Positions 20,606-30,005 are shown, counted from the first letter of the stretch. The stretch: DNA of 64,000 nt from Flavobacterium eburneipallidum (GCF_027111355.2 NZ_CP114291.2:124001-188000); one strand, 5' to 3'. Made by a program: numbers and translations. The notes: generated by a model from the letters alone, not told the origin.

Positions 20606-21688
20606 TTAAAAAGCAAATTTCAACTGCACTACAACTGTTTTTTTTTCTTCGGTATTCAAATTACTCAAAGAAATTCCTAGCAACCGAACAGAATCTTTCA
20701 TTCGTTCTTGAAACAAAAGTTCTTTCACACTTTCGAGAATCAATCCTTTGTCTGAAATAAAATAAGGCAAAGTTTTACTTCGGGTTTGCTGGGTAAAGTC
20801 GCTGTATTTTATTTTGAGTGTAACAGTCTTTCCGGCAACATTGTTTTTTTTCAATCTTCTTTCCAATGATGTGGCAATTTTTTCCAGTTGTTCCAGCATA
20901 AAAATCTCCGAAGATAGATTGACATCAAACGTATGTTCGGCCGCCACAGATTTAGTTATTCGATCTGATTTTACAGGACTGTTATGAATGCCTCGTACCA
21001 CATTATAGTAGAAATTGCCTGATTTTCCGAAATGTTTTTCTAAAAATTCTAATGATTTGGATTTTAATTCCAATCCTGTGAAGATTCCTAATTGGTACAT
21101 TTTTTCGGTAGTAACTTTCCCTACTCCATAAAATTTGCGAATGGGCAAAACTTCCAAAAAAGGAATCACCTCATCGGGATTGACTGTTTTCTGACCATTG
21201 GGTTTGTTGTAATCACTGGCAATTTTGGCCACAAATTTATTGACTGAAATTCCAGCGGAAGCCGTAAGACCTACTTCATTCAAAATGCGTAATCTTATTT
21301 CTTGTGCCAATAGAGAGGCACTCGGATTACCTTTTTTGTTGGTCGTAACATCTAAATAAGCTTCGTCTAATGACAAGGGTTCAACCAAATCAGTATATTC
21401 ATGGAATATCTTGTGAATTTTTTGGGATATTTCTTTGTAGCGGTCAAATCTAGGGCGTACAAAAATCAATTCAGGACAAAATTTCTTGGCTAAAGTGCCA
21501 CTTATAGCACTTCGAACTCCAAATTTTCGAGCTTCATAACTTGCTGCTGATACAACTCCACGATTTTCTGCTCCGCCAACAGCAATGGGTTTTCCGCGCA
21601 AATCGGGATTGTCCATTTGCTCTACCGAAGCATAAAAAGCATCCATATCGATGTGTATGATTTTTCTATTTGGTATGGATTCAAGCAT
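20606..21688 (-). CDS. dinB: DNA polymerase IV (Y-family)
   Basis: 360 residues. Error-prone translesion polymerase. The palm catalytic residues are visible as IHIDMDAFYASVEQ (Asp14, Asp16) and the SLDEAYLDVT block (Asp-Glu pair). The helix-hairpin-helix region VLPIRKFYGVGKVT and the little-finger domain (SVAAEHTF onwards) follow. The C-terminus lacks an obvious clamp-binding QxxLF-type peptide, although VVVQLKFAF could be a variant. A CAAAATTA (21693-21700) gives a TAATTTTG -7-like element very close to the ATG. No LexA box was recognised. Confidence 0.96.
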   Translation of the reverse strand: MLESIPNRKIIHIDMDAFYASVEQMDNPDLRGKPIAVGGAENRGVVSAASYEARKFGVRSAISGTLAKKFCPELIFVRPRFDRYKEISQKIHKIFHEYTDLVEPLSLDEAYLDVTTNKKGNPSASLLAQEIRLRILNEVGLTASAGISVNKFVAKIASDYNKPNGQKTVNPDEVIPFLEVLPIRKFYGVGKVTTEKMYQLGIFTGLELKSKSLEFLEKHFGKSGNFYYNVVRGIHNSPVKSDRITKSVAAEHTFDVNLSSEIFMLEQLEKIATSLERRLKKNNVAGKTVTLKIKYSDFTQQTRSKTLPYFISDKGLILESVKELLFQERMKDSVRLLGISLSNLNTEEKKTVVVQLKFAF

Positions 21689-21922
21689 GAAACAAAATTA
21701 GGTAAAATCTTTTTTGAAGTGTAAAAAGTAGATAAAAGTTGAAGGCATTCGTTTTTAAAAAAAGTTTGACACAAATTTCACAAATTAGCACGAATAACAA
21801 AGTACTTAAATTTCACGAACACTTAAAATTTGAAAATTTATGTCAATAAATCTTAAAGGCGAATGCCCTGATAAAAGATGATAGACAAAGAAATGAAATA
21901 AATAGAGAAAGGCTTTTTAGTT

Positions 21923-22164
21923 CATTGTTGTCCGATTAAATTTTATGAATATTAAACAGGTCGCTCCTATGGAGCTTTATTCAAAAAAAACTATTTTCTA
22001 CAAACAGTTAGCTCCTAACGGAGCTTTTTCTAGTGCCATCGGGACGTACTGTTTGTAGAAAAAAATGTGCCACCAAAAACAAGCTTCAGCGGAGCGAACT
22101 GTTCGTTTATACAATAAACAATGAGGGTTCAGAATTTAATTTATGGTTTTATCGGACAACAATG
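21923..22164. repeat. Nested inverted-repeat element, about 242 bp
   Basis: Outer arms CATTGTTGTCCGATTAAA (21923-21940) and TTTTATCGGACAACAATG (22147-22164) match in 16-17 of 18 positions. Inner arms TTTTCTACAAACAGT (21994-22008) and ACTGTTTGTAGAAAA (22048-22062) are perfect over 15 bp. Between and beside them lie short palindromes of the form GCTCCTANNGGAGC (21963-21975 and 22011-22024). No ORF lies within. It occupies the middle of the 661-bp dinB-PL11 gap, the rest of which holds no gene that I can see. Confidence 0.8.
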
Positions 22165-22235
22165 TTTTTGTTATAGCAATTTCAGAAAATTGCATATTAT
22201 GTTGTACCCGAGGATTATTTGTGCTTTTCTGAAAT

Positions 22236-22271
22236 AAAAAAAGTTTATTGAAAAGAATTTCAATAAACTTT
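22236..22271 (-). terminator. Terminator after PL11 lyase
   Basis: AAAGTTTATTGAAA (22240-22253) pairs perfectly with TTTCAATAAACTTT (22258-22271), and a T-run follows on the minus strand. It lies about 80 nt past the stop. Confidence 0.82.
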
Positions 22272-22349
22272 CGGCAACATCATATTTTATAATACCTAAC
22301 AGCGTTTTTACCAACTATTTTTGACTATTAAACCTTAATTGTTAAGTAA

Positions 22350-24551
22350 TTAATTTTTTATAATTTTAAAAGTAGTTGCTCCGGTTAGGTTAGTTTTTAA
22401 CAAATACACTCCAGCAGGCTTAGTAGTTAAATCTATAGTAAATCTATTTCCATTTAAAACGTGTTTCTGTTTTGCAATTAAAACTCCATTTATAGTGTAC
22501 AATTCGCTTTCAACATCGCCAATAAAAGTAGGTAAATCTATGTTGAAAACGTCTTTTGATGGGTTTGGATATACTTTTATCAACTCTTGTGGTTTGTTTT
22601 GAACCACGTTCAAAGAGGATTGACTATTAACTAATTTAATATTTGGTGAAGGTGGTGTATCCATACCTCCTCCAAAATAAAAACCAAGATTTGGAGGTTG
22701 ATTGTAGGACATGTTTTGCCATGCAACTGCAAGCCTATAATTTGGATCATGCATCAATGTGTACATTCTTTGATTTGTTTGAAAGGGCGTTACAAAAACA
22801 ACCATACCCGTATTGTCACTTCGTCTGTAAATAATCTCCTCACGCCAATCACCCAATATATCAGCCATCAAACAAGGATTGGATTTTGTTGAATTATTAT
22901 CGCTAATTGGTGCTAAATTGTAAAGTGTAGCTATTCTGTCAGTTCCTGTACCATTCCATTTGTTTATTACAGTTCGGTCTAATAATTCACGTTGTACATC
23001 ACCGTTCCACCAAACCCCAAAATTATAGGTTGCTCCGCCACCAGCAGTAACTGGCAATGTGGTTGATATAAGCGCTCCTGTACAGCTACGAAGACCTGAA
23101 CCATCAGAACCCCACACTTCCATACCTTTGTAATTTGGGTCTATATCGGCGGTCATGCATCTTCCAATATCTCCGCTTGTCCAACTTGCCCATTGAACCG
23201 CGCCTGTTGCTGCATTTCTTAACGCTAGACCAGGTCTTGTTGTGCCATTAGCCGTTTCGAAGCAACTAAAATTTTCTAAACCTGGAATATCAGGATTGAT
23301 ATCTGCCAAATGAGAAGAATCGCCATGTCCAAAAGTAGTGGAATAAAGTCCTTTACCGTATTCGTCTATTGCCATTGCGCCATAGGTTATTTCGTCTCTG
23401 CCATCGCCATCAACATCGCCAACAGAAAGATTATGATTTCCTTGACTTGCATAGGTCGAAGCTACACCGTTTGGACTACTATCCCAAGCCCATCGCTTCG
23501 TTAATGTATTGGCACTAAAATCCCAAGCTTCAATTTTTATTCGATGGTAAATTCCTCTACCTATTATTATACTTGGATTTATGCCATCTAAATAAGCTAC
23601 AGACATCATGCATTTTGTTGCTCTATGCCCTAATTGTGAATTATTCATGCCAGCAGTCCCCCATTGTGAGAGTGGGTCACGGGCAATATAATTAGCCCAT
23701 GCAATTTCTTCTCCTGTGGTTCCTTTGAAAACAGAGATGTAATCAGGGCCATGAATTCTATAATATGATGAATTTAAAACTGCTGTTGATCGGTAACTCA
23801 ATTGGCCGTCACCATTTCTATCGCCAATTACATTGCCTACTCCATCCGTAAACGAATCTGATGTCCTTGTAATTACTTCAGCTTTGCCATCGTTATCAAG
23901 ATCATAAACTAAAAAATTAATTTCTACCGTATTTATCACGTTAGGGCCTAAATTAATAGCCCACATAAATGTACCATCAAGTTTATACGCCTCTAAAAAA
24001 TGATAATTTGTGGAGCTAATATTTTCGTCATTTGCGAGTCTTTTAACAACAATTTCATATTGACCGTCACCATCCAAATCACCAACAGACGCATCATTTA
24101 TATTATAATCGGTATGAACACCATTAATTGACCTTACTGGAATTGTGAAGAAATTTTGCCCTTTAATACCTGACGCAACAGAAAGTGCCTGTTCTGTACC
24201 GTTAATGACTGCCGCAACTCTATAAGTTTGGTTGGCACTATTTGTATCAGTATAGTTTGAGGTATTTAAGTTTGAAGCAATTAATACATTTTCGCGATAA
24301 AGGTTGTAAGTAGCATTTTGGCTGTATTCATTACCAGGAATCCTCCAACTTACAAGCACAGAATTAGTACCTGTTCGCATGGCAATTATGCCTCTATCTA
24401 GATTTTCCATATAACGCTGTCCGAAAAGAGAACAACTCCACAGTGTAATTAGCCAAATTAGTGAACTGTTTACCATTAGCTTACTAAATATACTTTTGGA
24501 TTTAAATCGAAAAAAAGACAAGCAATTGCTATTAGTAAATTTTGCTTTCAT
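22350..24551 (-). CDS. PL11 rhamnogalacturonan lyase with T9SS sorting domain
   Basis: About 733 residues from the ATG at 24551. The catalytic part starts MENLDRGIIAMRTGTNSVLVSWR, matching polysaccharide lyase family 11 (YesW/YesX-like), which cleaves the pectin backbone rhamnogalacturonan I by beta-elimination. It is an eight-bladed propeller with many Ca-binding loops: DLDGDGQYEIVVK, DLDNDGKAEVI, DRNGDGQLSY and DVDGDGRDEITYG. The last ~75 residues (VYPNPSKDVFNID ... GVYLLKTN ... FKIIKN) form a type A T9SS sorting domain, so the enzyme is secreted or surface-attached. Start is uncertain: 24632, 24557, 24551 and 24476 are all in frame; the hydrophobic core SSLIWLITLWSCSLFG follows Met at 24476. 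No other pectin genes are adjacent. Confidence 0.87.
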   Translation of the reverse strand: MKAKFTNSNCLSFFRFKSKSIFSKLMVNSSLIWLITLWSCSLFGQRYMENLDRGIIAMRTGTNSVLVSWRIPGNEYSQNATYNLYRENVLIASNLNTSNYTDTNSANQTYRVAAVINGTEQALSVASGIKGQNFFTIPVRSINGVHTDYNINDASVGDLDGDGQYEIVVKRLANDENISSTNYHFLEAYKLDGTFMWAINLGPNVINTVEINFLVYDLDNDGKAEVITRTSDSFTDGVGNVIGDRNGDGQLSYRSTAVLNSSYYRIHGPDYISVFKGTTGEEIAWANYIARDPLSQWGTAGMNNSQLGHRATKCMMSVAYLDGINPSIIIGRGIYHRIKIEAWDFSANTLTKRWAWDSSPNGVASTYASQGNHNLSVGDVDGDGRDEITYGAMAIDEYGKGLYSTTFGHGDSSHLADINPDIPGLENFSCFETANGTTRPGLALRNAATGAVQWASWTSGDIGRCMTADIDPNYKGMEVWGSDGSGLRSCTGALISTTLPVTAGGGATYNFGVWWNGDVQRELLDRTVINKWNGTGTDRIATLYNLAPISDNNSTKSNPCLMADILGDWREEIIYRRSDNTGMVVFVTPFQTNQRMYTLMHDPNYRLAVAWQNMSYNQPPNLGFYFGGGMDTPPSPNIKLVNSQSSLNVVQNKPQELIKVYPNPSKDVFNIDLPTFIGDVESELYTINGVLIAKQKHVLNGNRFTIDLTTKPAGVYLLKTNLTGATTFKIIKN

Positions 24552-24632
24552 TTGCATACAGTATTTATGAATAATTGAAAAATAAGGTTCTACTGGATTT
24601 TGTGTGATAATTAAAATAATCAAAAAAAACAT

Positions 24633-25108
24633 TTAGAACGTTAAGAAAATTAAGTTTTGCAGTTTGTTTATTCGCATTAGCTTAACAAACTTAATGTTCC
24701 TGATGGTTTAAAGTTTCACACAAAAACCCCTGAAGAACCAAAAATAAAATTATGGTTTCTATTTTGTAACAGTTTTTTCAAACCTTTGCTCAAAATAAAA
24801 TTACTTGAATTTTAAGATTGAAAAAATCAATTTATGAAAATTATCGACATAATATTGCGTAAAGTTCATTAAAACTGAATCTTCAACTATCCTGCACCTA
24901 CCTGCAATAATCCATATATTACAGTTAAATTTAGTCTATGTTCTATCAGATGATGAAAAAAAGGCTAACTTCAATATAATAATTCAACCAAGAATGCCTC
25001 GAATTATTGCTAATTTTTACTGACAAAATCATTGTGTGGCGGACGGTATTTTATAGTTTTACTAATTAAATAGTGAGCTACACGCATCAAGATTAATGAC
25101 ATTCTATA
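24633..25108. other. Gene-free 476-bp gap with one degenerate inverted repeat
   Basis: GAACGTTAAGAAAATTAAG (24636-24654) and CTTAACAAACTTAATGTTC (24681-24699) are imperfect complements (about 13 of 19) and share words with the hairpin at 46250-46317. I see no ORF, RNA gene or convincing promoter in the rest of the gap. Confidence 0.5.
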
Positions 25109-27190
25109 TTATTTGCCTTCCTCGACATGCAAATAATTTTCGACCACAACGGATTTGACTTTCTTTTCGGTTGGAAAAAAGAAACTAAAAGGTTTGGATT
25201 TGAAATGATTCCAAATCGAAGCAGTTACAAATCGCAATTCGAATAATGGAATGGCTCGCGAACGAAATGCTAATCCCAAAGAAAGACTAAAACTCACCAT
25301 AAAATTGACCAATCCTATAATTCCAATACCAAAAATACCCCAAAACAACATCGAATCACTAACTTCATAATTGGCTCCATACATTCCTAAAGCTAAATTT
25401 CCGCTCACAAAAGTTATGTGTCGAATATCCAGATTGAGCCCTAAAAACAAACCGATAGAAGCGGTGCTGCCCATGAAAACTCCAAACCAAAAATTAGAAA
25501 TAATACCCGCCCATTTTTTTTCGTATAATTTGGCAAACTTTAATGTGCGCACTTTTCCGAAACTTTTCTTCAATACAGGATGTTCAGCAATACGAAAATA
25601 AACCTGATTGTGTTTGTCTCTATTAGCAATACTTCCCGAGATGATTCCAGACAAAAACAAAAACAAACCAGCAATTGCTGCGTGAAAAATCGCCAAGGAA
25701 TGGACTGGGCTAATATCAGTGATTAATTTTTGCCACTTGGTAGCCGCAATATTATAATCAAAAGCATAATCGATGAGCCAAATTCCTAACAAAGATATTG
25801 GAAAAGCCATAATCACATTGCCCACAAAAGCGATGAACTGTGACCGAAATACTCGTGCAAAAAGAATAGCAAAAGCGTTGTATTTTTCGGTTTTTTTGCC
25901 TTGCTTCAACTCGCCCTCTTCCAAGGCTTTAATCAATGCCGAAGCAGTCATGGCAGGCTGTTTTGTCGCCAAGGTAAAACCCAAAATATAAATAATAATA
26001 AATCCAAAAGCATAATTCATGCTGTATAGAAAGGCATGACCAAAAATACTGGTATCCACTTTAGAAAGCAGTACTTTAATAATACACAAAATTCCCACAA
26101 TAAAACCACCTCCTAATGCATTCCAAAACATTTTAAAATATTCATTTCGAGTTTCGGTAATGTATTTTTCGCCAGTCTTTGCTGTGTGTTGGGTAATTTC
26201 ATAAGAAATCAACTGAATACTTTCGGCAATGAATTTTCGAACATTATTCTTGTAACAATTGAATTTTATTAGTTGTACAACCAATGCAATTTCATTGTTT
26301 TTTTTATCCATTTCAGAATCGACAATAAACAGGGAAATTAAAAATTTCAATCTATCTAATTGTTGTTTTATTTTCAATAAATTCTGATTGACCCGAAGCG
26401 AAATACCATATTTGGAACTGTTATGAAATGCTTTTTCTACAAATCCTTCGCAATGTTGGTGTAAAACTAATAGTTGAGCATAAGACAAATCATCTGACGA
26501 GATATAATGTTTGTCGGCTCTATTGATTTCATCTTCGATAAGAAATAATTCTTTTTCGAATGCCGAAAAGGGACTTTCATAATCATCAAATTCAGGCACC
26601 ATTTTTATCACATCTGTTTCCAGCGCACGACCACTGATTCGTTGTGTAATTAAGTGGGTTGCTACTAATAATTCTGAAAAAACCGAATTCGCTTCGGCGT
26701 TTTCATACATCGATTCGAACCCCAAAATATCATATAATTCAACTAATTGCTCCATTAGAATTTTATCTATCCAGGTGCCATCGTTGGCTAGGTAAAAAAC
26801 CTGATTCAGAACATATTCTAGTGTATCTTTTTGAGGTTGATACGGCAAAAATTTAGCGAAGATTCTTTTTTTGACTTCAAAAATAAAATCCACATCTTGC
26901 AAAATGGCAGCATCAGTAAGTATTTTGTTAAATTTTCTGTTCTTTAAAACTTCTTTTAAATAGATAGAAAATTGTATTCGATAAGAGTAATTTGCTTTCA
27001 AAAAGAGTATTATTTCTTTCAAATCTACTCTTTCTGTATATTTAGTATTCAGTGGACGAATCAATCTAATTAATTCAATCAAAGGCTCTAATTGATCTTC
27101 TTTTTGGCGCCAAGACTGACTTTCTCCAAAAAAATCAGTTATCAATCCTGTTATTGTAGGTTTTTGTTTTGCTTTGAAAAGTGACTTCAT
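25109..27190 (-). CDS. SpecificRecomb (PF10136)-family polytopic membrane protein
   Basis: 693 residues. The first ~340 are soluble and helical. The last ~350 contain about six hydrophobic segments, for example FIVGILCIIKVLLS, MNYAFGFIIIYILGF, NVIMAFPISLLGIWLI, AIAGLFLFLSGIISG, FMGSTASIGLFLGL and IIGLVNFMVSFSLSLG. As I recall it, this matches the family annotated as site-specific recombinase Gcr (PF10136). No tyrosine- or serine-recombinase catalytic motif is visible, and a multi-spanning membrane protein is an unlikely recombinase, so the product name should not be taken literally. Function unknown; divergent from the TPR gene. Confidence 0.75.
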   Translation of the reverse strand: MKSLFKAKQKPTITGLITDFFGESQSWRQKEDQLEPLIELIRLIRPLNTKYTERVDLKEIILFLKANYSYRIQFSIYLKEVLKNRKFNKILTDAAILQDVDFIFEVKKRIFAKFLPYQPQKDTLEYVLNQVFYLANDGTWIDKILMEQLVELYDILGFESMYENAEANSVFSELLVATHLITQRISGRALETDVIKMVPEFDDYESPFSAFEKELFLIEDEINRADKHYISSDDLSYAQLLVLHQHCEGFVEKAFHNSSKYGISLRVNQNLLKIKQQLDRLKFLISLFIVDSEMDKKNNEIALVVQLIKFNCYKNNVRKFIAESIQLISYEITQHTAKTGEKYITETRNEYFKMFWNALGGGFIVGILCIIKVLLSKVDTSIFGHAFLYSMNYAFGFIIIYILGFTLATKQPAMTASALIKALEEGELKQGKKTEKYNAFAILFARVFRSQFIAFVGNVIMAFPISLLGIWLIDYAFDYNIAATKWQKLITDISPVHSLAIFHAAIAGLFLFLSGIISGSIANRDKHNQVYFRIAEHPVLKKSFGKVRTLKFAKLYEKKWAGIISNFWFGVFMGSTASIGLFLGLNLDIRHITFVSGNLALGMYGANYEVSDSMLFWGIFGIGIIGLVNFMVSFSLSLGLAFRSRAIPLFELRFVTASIWNHFKSKPFSFFFPTEKKVKSVVVENYLHVEEGK

Positions 27191-27346
27191 AAATTGGATT
27201 GCATTTTTGTAAAAATACGTATTGTTGTTTCAAATTTCAATAAGATATTCATAAATTACCCATACCTAAAATAAAAAATCAACGTTGAACTTCTTTCTTT
27301 ATGTAGAATTATCTTATAACAAAATTAAAAAAGCAAAAAAATTTGA

Positions 27347-27354
27347 TACCTTTG
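27347..27354 (+). promoter_or_regulatory. Putative -7 element of the TPR gene
   Basis: TACCTTTG matches TANNTTTG and lies 23 bp before the chosen start at 27378; this also argues against the earlier in-frame ATG at 27285, which would lie upstream of the transcript start. No clear -33. Confidence 0.45.
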
Positions 27355-27377
27355 AGCTATTGACTAAACCAAAAACC

Positions 27378-28778
27378 ATGAGCAAAAAACTTTACATCCT
27401 ACTTCTTTTTCCTGTTTTATTATGGAGTCAAATCAAAGAAGCCAATAAAACTACCCATTACTATAAAGATAAAATAGTTTCAGTTGAAGTTTGGCGAGGA
27501 ACCGATAAAATACTGGATAGTATGAAAACCTATCACAATAACGGAAAGATAAACGAGGTCTTCTATTATGATGAAAAAGGACGAAGAAATTCGAATTCGT
27601 TTCAGTATGACAAACATGGCGAAAAATTAGTGACTTGGAATTTTTTACACGGAAAATTAATATCTAGAACTGATCATAAATTGCCAATTGAAAATAAGGA
27701 AAATGAAGAATCTGTAAAAAAAAATCTTCAGGCACTTAAAGAACTAAACACTAGAACCAATTACAATCCAATCAATATAAATGATTTATTTCAAAGAGGT
27801 TATTTAAGAAGTCGTCTTGGAAACAGAAGTTTGGCACTTGATGATTTAAAAAGAGTAGAATCTATAATCAATAAAAACGAAAAAGACACCACCAAAGTAA
27901 TTCCTGAAACTGAAAAAGCAAATCGAGAAAAATACAAAAGCACTCTATTTGACTTGCTTGCTAATCAATTTGGAGCACTTGAAATGGAAAACTGGGCCTA
28001 TCAATATTATCTTAAAGCGATGCGAGCTGCTCCTAAAGATTATCGAATTTTGCATAATTTCTCCAATTACTTACAACAAAAAAAGTCCAATGATTTGGCA
28101 CGCTATTATTTAGAAAAAATTATTGCTGAACAACCTCAACACGGTCATGCAAGATGGGCATTGGCGAGATTATACAGTGATAGCGGCGAATATCAAAAAG
28201 CCATGGAAAATATTAATGAAGCCTTCCTTAAAGAAAAAATAATCATACAGCGAACACCTAATTATGGAGGGAGAGATTTAAGAACAACTAGAGGATTATT
28301 GTACCACAAGCTTGGTGAGAGTGAAAAAGGAATTCAAGATTTGAAAGAATCTCTGAAAATGGAACCCAATAATTCATATGCCATGAAAAATCTGGGTATT
28401 ATTTACCTAGACCAGAAGAAATATAACCAAGCTTGCGAATTATTCGAAAAAGCAAAAACATTGGATTATACCTTGGTTTATGACGAAAATGATTTAGAGG
28501 CATTGTTGCAAAGTGCCTGCAATAACACAGAACTTGAAGTAGTAGTCGAGAAACCAAAACCCTTTATTTATCCAAACCCAGCTACTACTCATATTAGCAT
28601 CCAAAACTATGATTTCAAGAATTTTGATTATGAATTTTTTGATTTCGAATCGCATTCGGTTTTGCGTGGCAACACTACTGATACGACCATTGGCGTTACC
28701 CAATTAAAACCTGGTTTTTACATCCTTAAAATTTATAATAACGATTCGCCACAAACTTTTAAAGTAATCAAAGAATAG
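27378..28778 (+). CDS. TPR protein with N-terminal MORN-like region and T9SS sorting domain
   Basis: 466 residues from the ATG at 27378. Signal peptide MSKKLYILLLFPVLLWSQ. Residues about 30-105 have the repeated pattern of YwqK/MORN-type proteins (MKTYHNNGKINEVFYYDEKG). TPR-like helices then run from about 125 to 385, including the regular unit SYAMKNLGIIYLDQKKYNQA. The last ~70 residues (FIYPNPATTHISIQN ... GFYILKIYNN ... FKVIKE) are a type A T9SS sorting domain, so the protein should be exported by T9SS. Such proteins are probably scaffolds; no enzyme motif is seen. Confidence 0.82.
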   Translation: MSKKLYILLLFPVLLWSQIKEANKTTHYYKDKIVSVEVWRGTDKILDSMKTYHNNGKINEVFYYDEKGRRNSNSFQYDKHGEKLVTWNFLHGKLISRTDHKLPIENKENEESVKKNLQALKELNTRTNYNPININDLFQRGYLRSRLGNRSLALDDLKRVESIINKNEKDTTKVIPETEKANREKYKSTLFDLLANQFGALEMENWAYQYYLKAMRAAPKDYRILHNFSNYLQQKKSNDLARYYLEKIIAEQPQHGHARWALARLYSDSGEYQKAMENINEAFLKEKIIIQRTPNYGGRDLRTTRGLLYHKLGESEKGIQDLKESLKMEPNNSYAMKNLGIIYLDQKKYNQACELFEKAKTLDYTLVYDENDLEALLQSACNNTELEVVVEKPKPFIYPNPATTHISIQNYDFKNFDYEFFDFESHSVLRGNTTDTTIGVTQLKPGFYILKIYNNDSPQTFKVIKE

Positions 28779-28896
28779 TAAATATCAATTACGAATTAAA
28801 AATTACAACCCGAGCAATAGTGAACAGGCGAAGCAATTACGTTTAAAAATAATTCAATTGAATATCGAAAATGTATTATTATAACTATAATTAATA

Positions 28897-29364
28897 ATGA
28901 TTGAAATAGAAAGGAAATTTTTAGTTACATCAAATGCTTTTAAAGACGTAGCATTTACTCAAAATAGAATTGCACAGGGATATTTAAGTTCGGTTCCAGA
29001 ACGAACAGTTAGAGTGCGAATAAAAGGAGAAAAAGGTTTCCTGACCATAAAAGGCAATTCAAGCGAATCTGGTTTATCTCGCTTTGAATGGGAGAAAGAA
29101 ATTCCTGTTGAAGAAGCGAAAGCTTTATTGAATTTGTGTGAAAAAGGCGGAATTGACAAAACTCGTTTTGAGATAAAATCAGGCAATCACATCTTTGAAG
29201 TGGATGAATTTTATGGGGAGAACGAAGGTTTGATTATAGCCGAAGTTGAACTAAAATCCGAAACCGAAATTTTTGAAAAGCCCAATTGGATTGGCGAAGA
29301 AGTAACAAACGACAATCGGTATTACAATTCGTATTTAAGCAAAAATCCGTATAAGAGTTGGTAA
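28897..29364 (+). CDS. CYTH domain protein (class IV adenylate cyclase / triphosphatase-like)
   Basis: 155 residues. CYTH proteins fold into a beta-barrel tunnel that binds triphosphates and Mg2+. The signature ExExK is Glu3, Glu5, Lys7 in MIEIERKFLV. Charged strands lining the tunnel are visible (TVRVRIKGEKGFLTIKG, RFEWEKEIP, EVDEFYGENEGLIIAEVEL). Single-domain bacterial members of this size are commonly inorganic triphosphatases or of unknown substrate; a cyclase role is possible but less likely. The gene is directly abutted, stop to stop with no spacer, by the RlpA gene on the other strand. Confidence 0.9.
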   Translation: MIEIERKFLVTSNAFKDVAFTQNRIAQGYLSSVPERTVRVRIKGEKGFLTIKGNSSESGLSRFEWEKEIPVEEAKALLNLCEKGGIDKTRFEIKSGNHIFEVDEFYGENEGLIIAEVELKSETEIFEKPNWIGEEVTNDNRYYNSYLSKNPYKSW

Positions 29365-29922
29365 TTATTTCTGCAAAACTTCAATGGTTACCTTCATCGC
29401 ACCTGATGCTTTGTTGCTGGCAATTTCCATAAAAGCACGTCTGGATAAGTCAATTTCTCGTGCTCTCACAAAAGGACCTCTGTCGATGACCTCGACTATT
29501 ACTGATTTGCCATTGGCTTCGTTTGTAATTTTTACTTTGGTACCAAAAGGTAATTTTTTGTGCGCTGCGGTATATTTATTTTTGTCGTATTTTTTTCCGC
29601 TTGCGGTTCTTCTTCCGTGAAATTTATCAGCATAATAAGAAGCGTGTGCGGCTTTTTTATAAAATTTAAAATCTCCTGTTACCAGCAATAAACTATCCGA
29701 AAACATTTCTAATTCCTCGACAGCTGCTTTATTTTTTTTGACACTGTCTTTTTGTACGATTGTTTTTTGCTTGTCTTTAGTTAAGTTTTGACTACTTGCA
29801 AAAGCAACAAATACAATTGAAAGAAAAAGCAGTATTGTTTTTTTACTTCGTTTTATAAAATTATCTCTTTGGCATTGCTTTGCCAATTGGCTGTCGCTCG
29901 TATCGTGAATCTTTAATTTCAT
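29365..29922 (-). CDS. RlpA-like septal ring lytic transglycosylase
   Basis: 185 residues. The N-terminus has a basic stretch followed by TILLFLSIVFVAFASSQ, a signal peptide without a lipobox Cys, so the protein is probably periplasmic rather than a lipoprotein. The C-terminal ~95 residues are the double-psi beta-barrel of RlpA: ASYYADKFHGRRTASGKKYD, LPFGTKVKITNEANGKSVIV and EVIDRGPFVRAREIDLSRRA. RlpA acts on peptidoglycan glycan strands at the septum. There is no SPOR domain. The first ATG places about 25 residues before the hydrophobic core; a later start is possible but none is clearly better. Confidence 0.88.
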   Translation of the reverse strand: MKLKIHDTSDSQLAKQCQRDNFIKRSKKTILLFLSIVFVAFASSQNLTKDKQKTIVQKDSVKKNKAAVEELEMFSDSLLLVTGDFKFYKKAAHASYYADKFHGRRTASGKKYDKNKYTAAHKKLPFGTKVKITNEANGKSVIVEVIDRGPFVRAREIDLSRRAFMEIASNKASGAMKVTIEVLQK

Positions 29923-29970
29923 TTGGAACTTTTTAGTTAAACTTCAATTGGCAAAAACCATACCTAGGTA

Positions 29971-29994
29971 AAAAAAGTCCTTTTCAGGACTTTC
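29971..29994 (-). terminator. Terminator after the 4-TM protein gene
   Basis: AAAGTCCT / AGGACTTT with a 4-nt loop, followed on the minus strand by a long T-run. Confidence 0.85.
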
Positions 29995-30005
29995 TTTTTA
30001 ATTTT

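Noticed and set aside
21923..22164. Degenerate CRISPR or complete insertion sequence
   Set aside because: The repeated words are palindromic and unevenly spaced with no unique spacers, and no transposase ORF is present.
25109..27190. Mobile element or integrase gene
   Set aside because: The family name says recombinase, but the protein is multi-spanning and lacks catalytic motifs; no attachment sites were seen.
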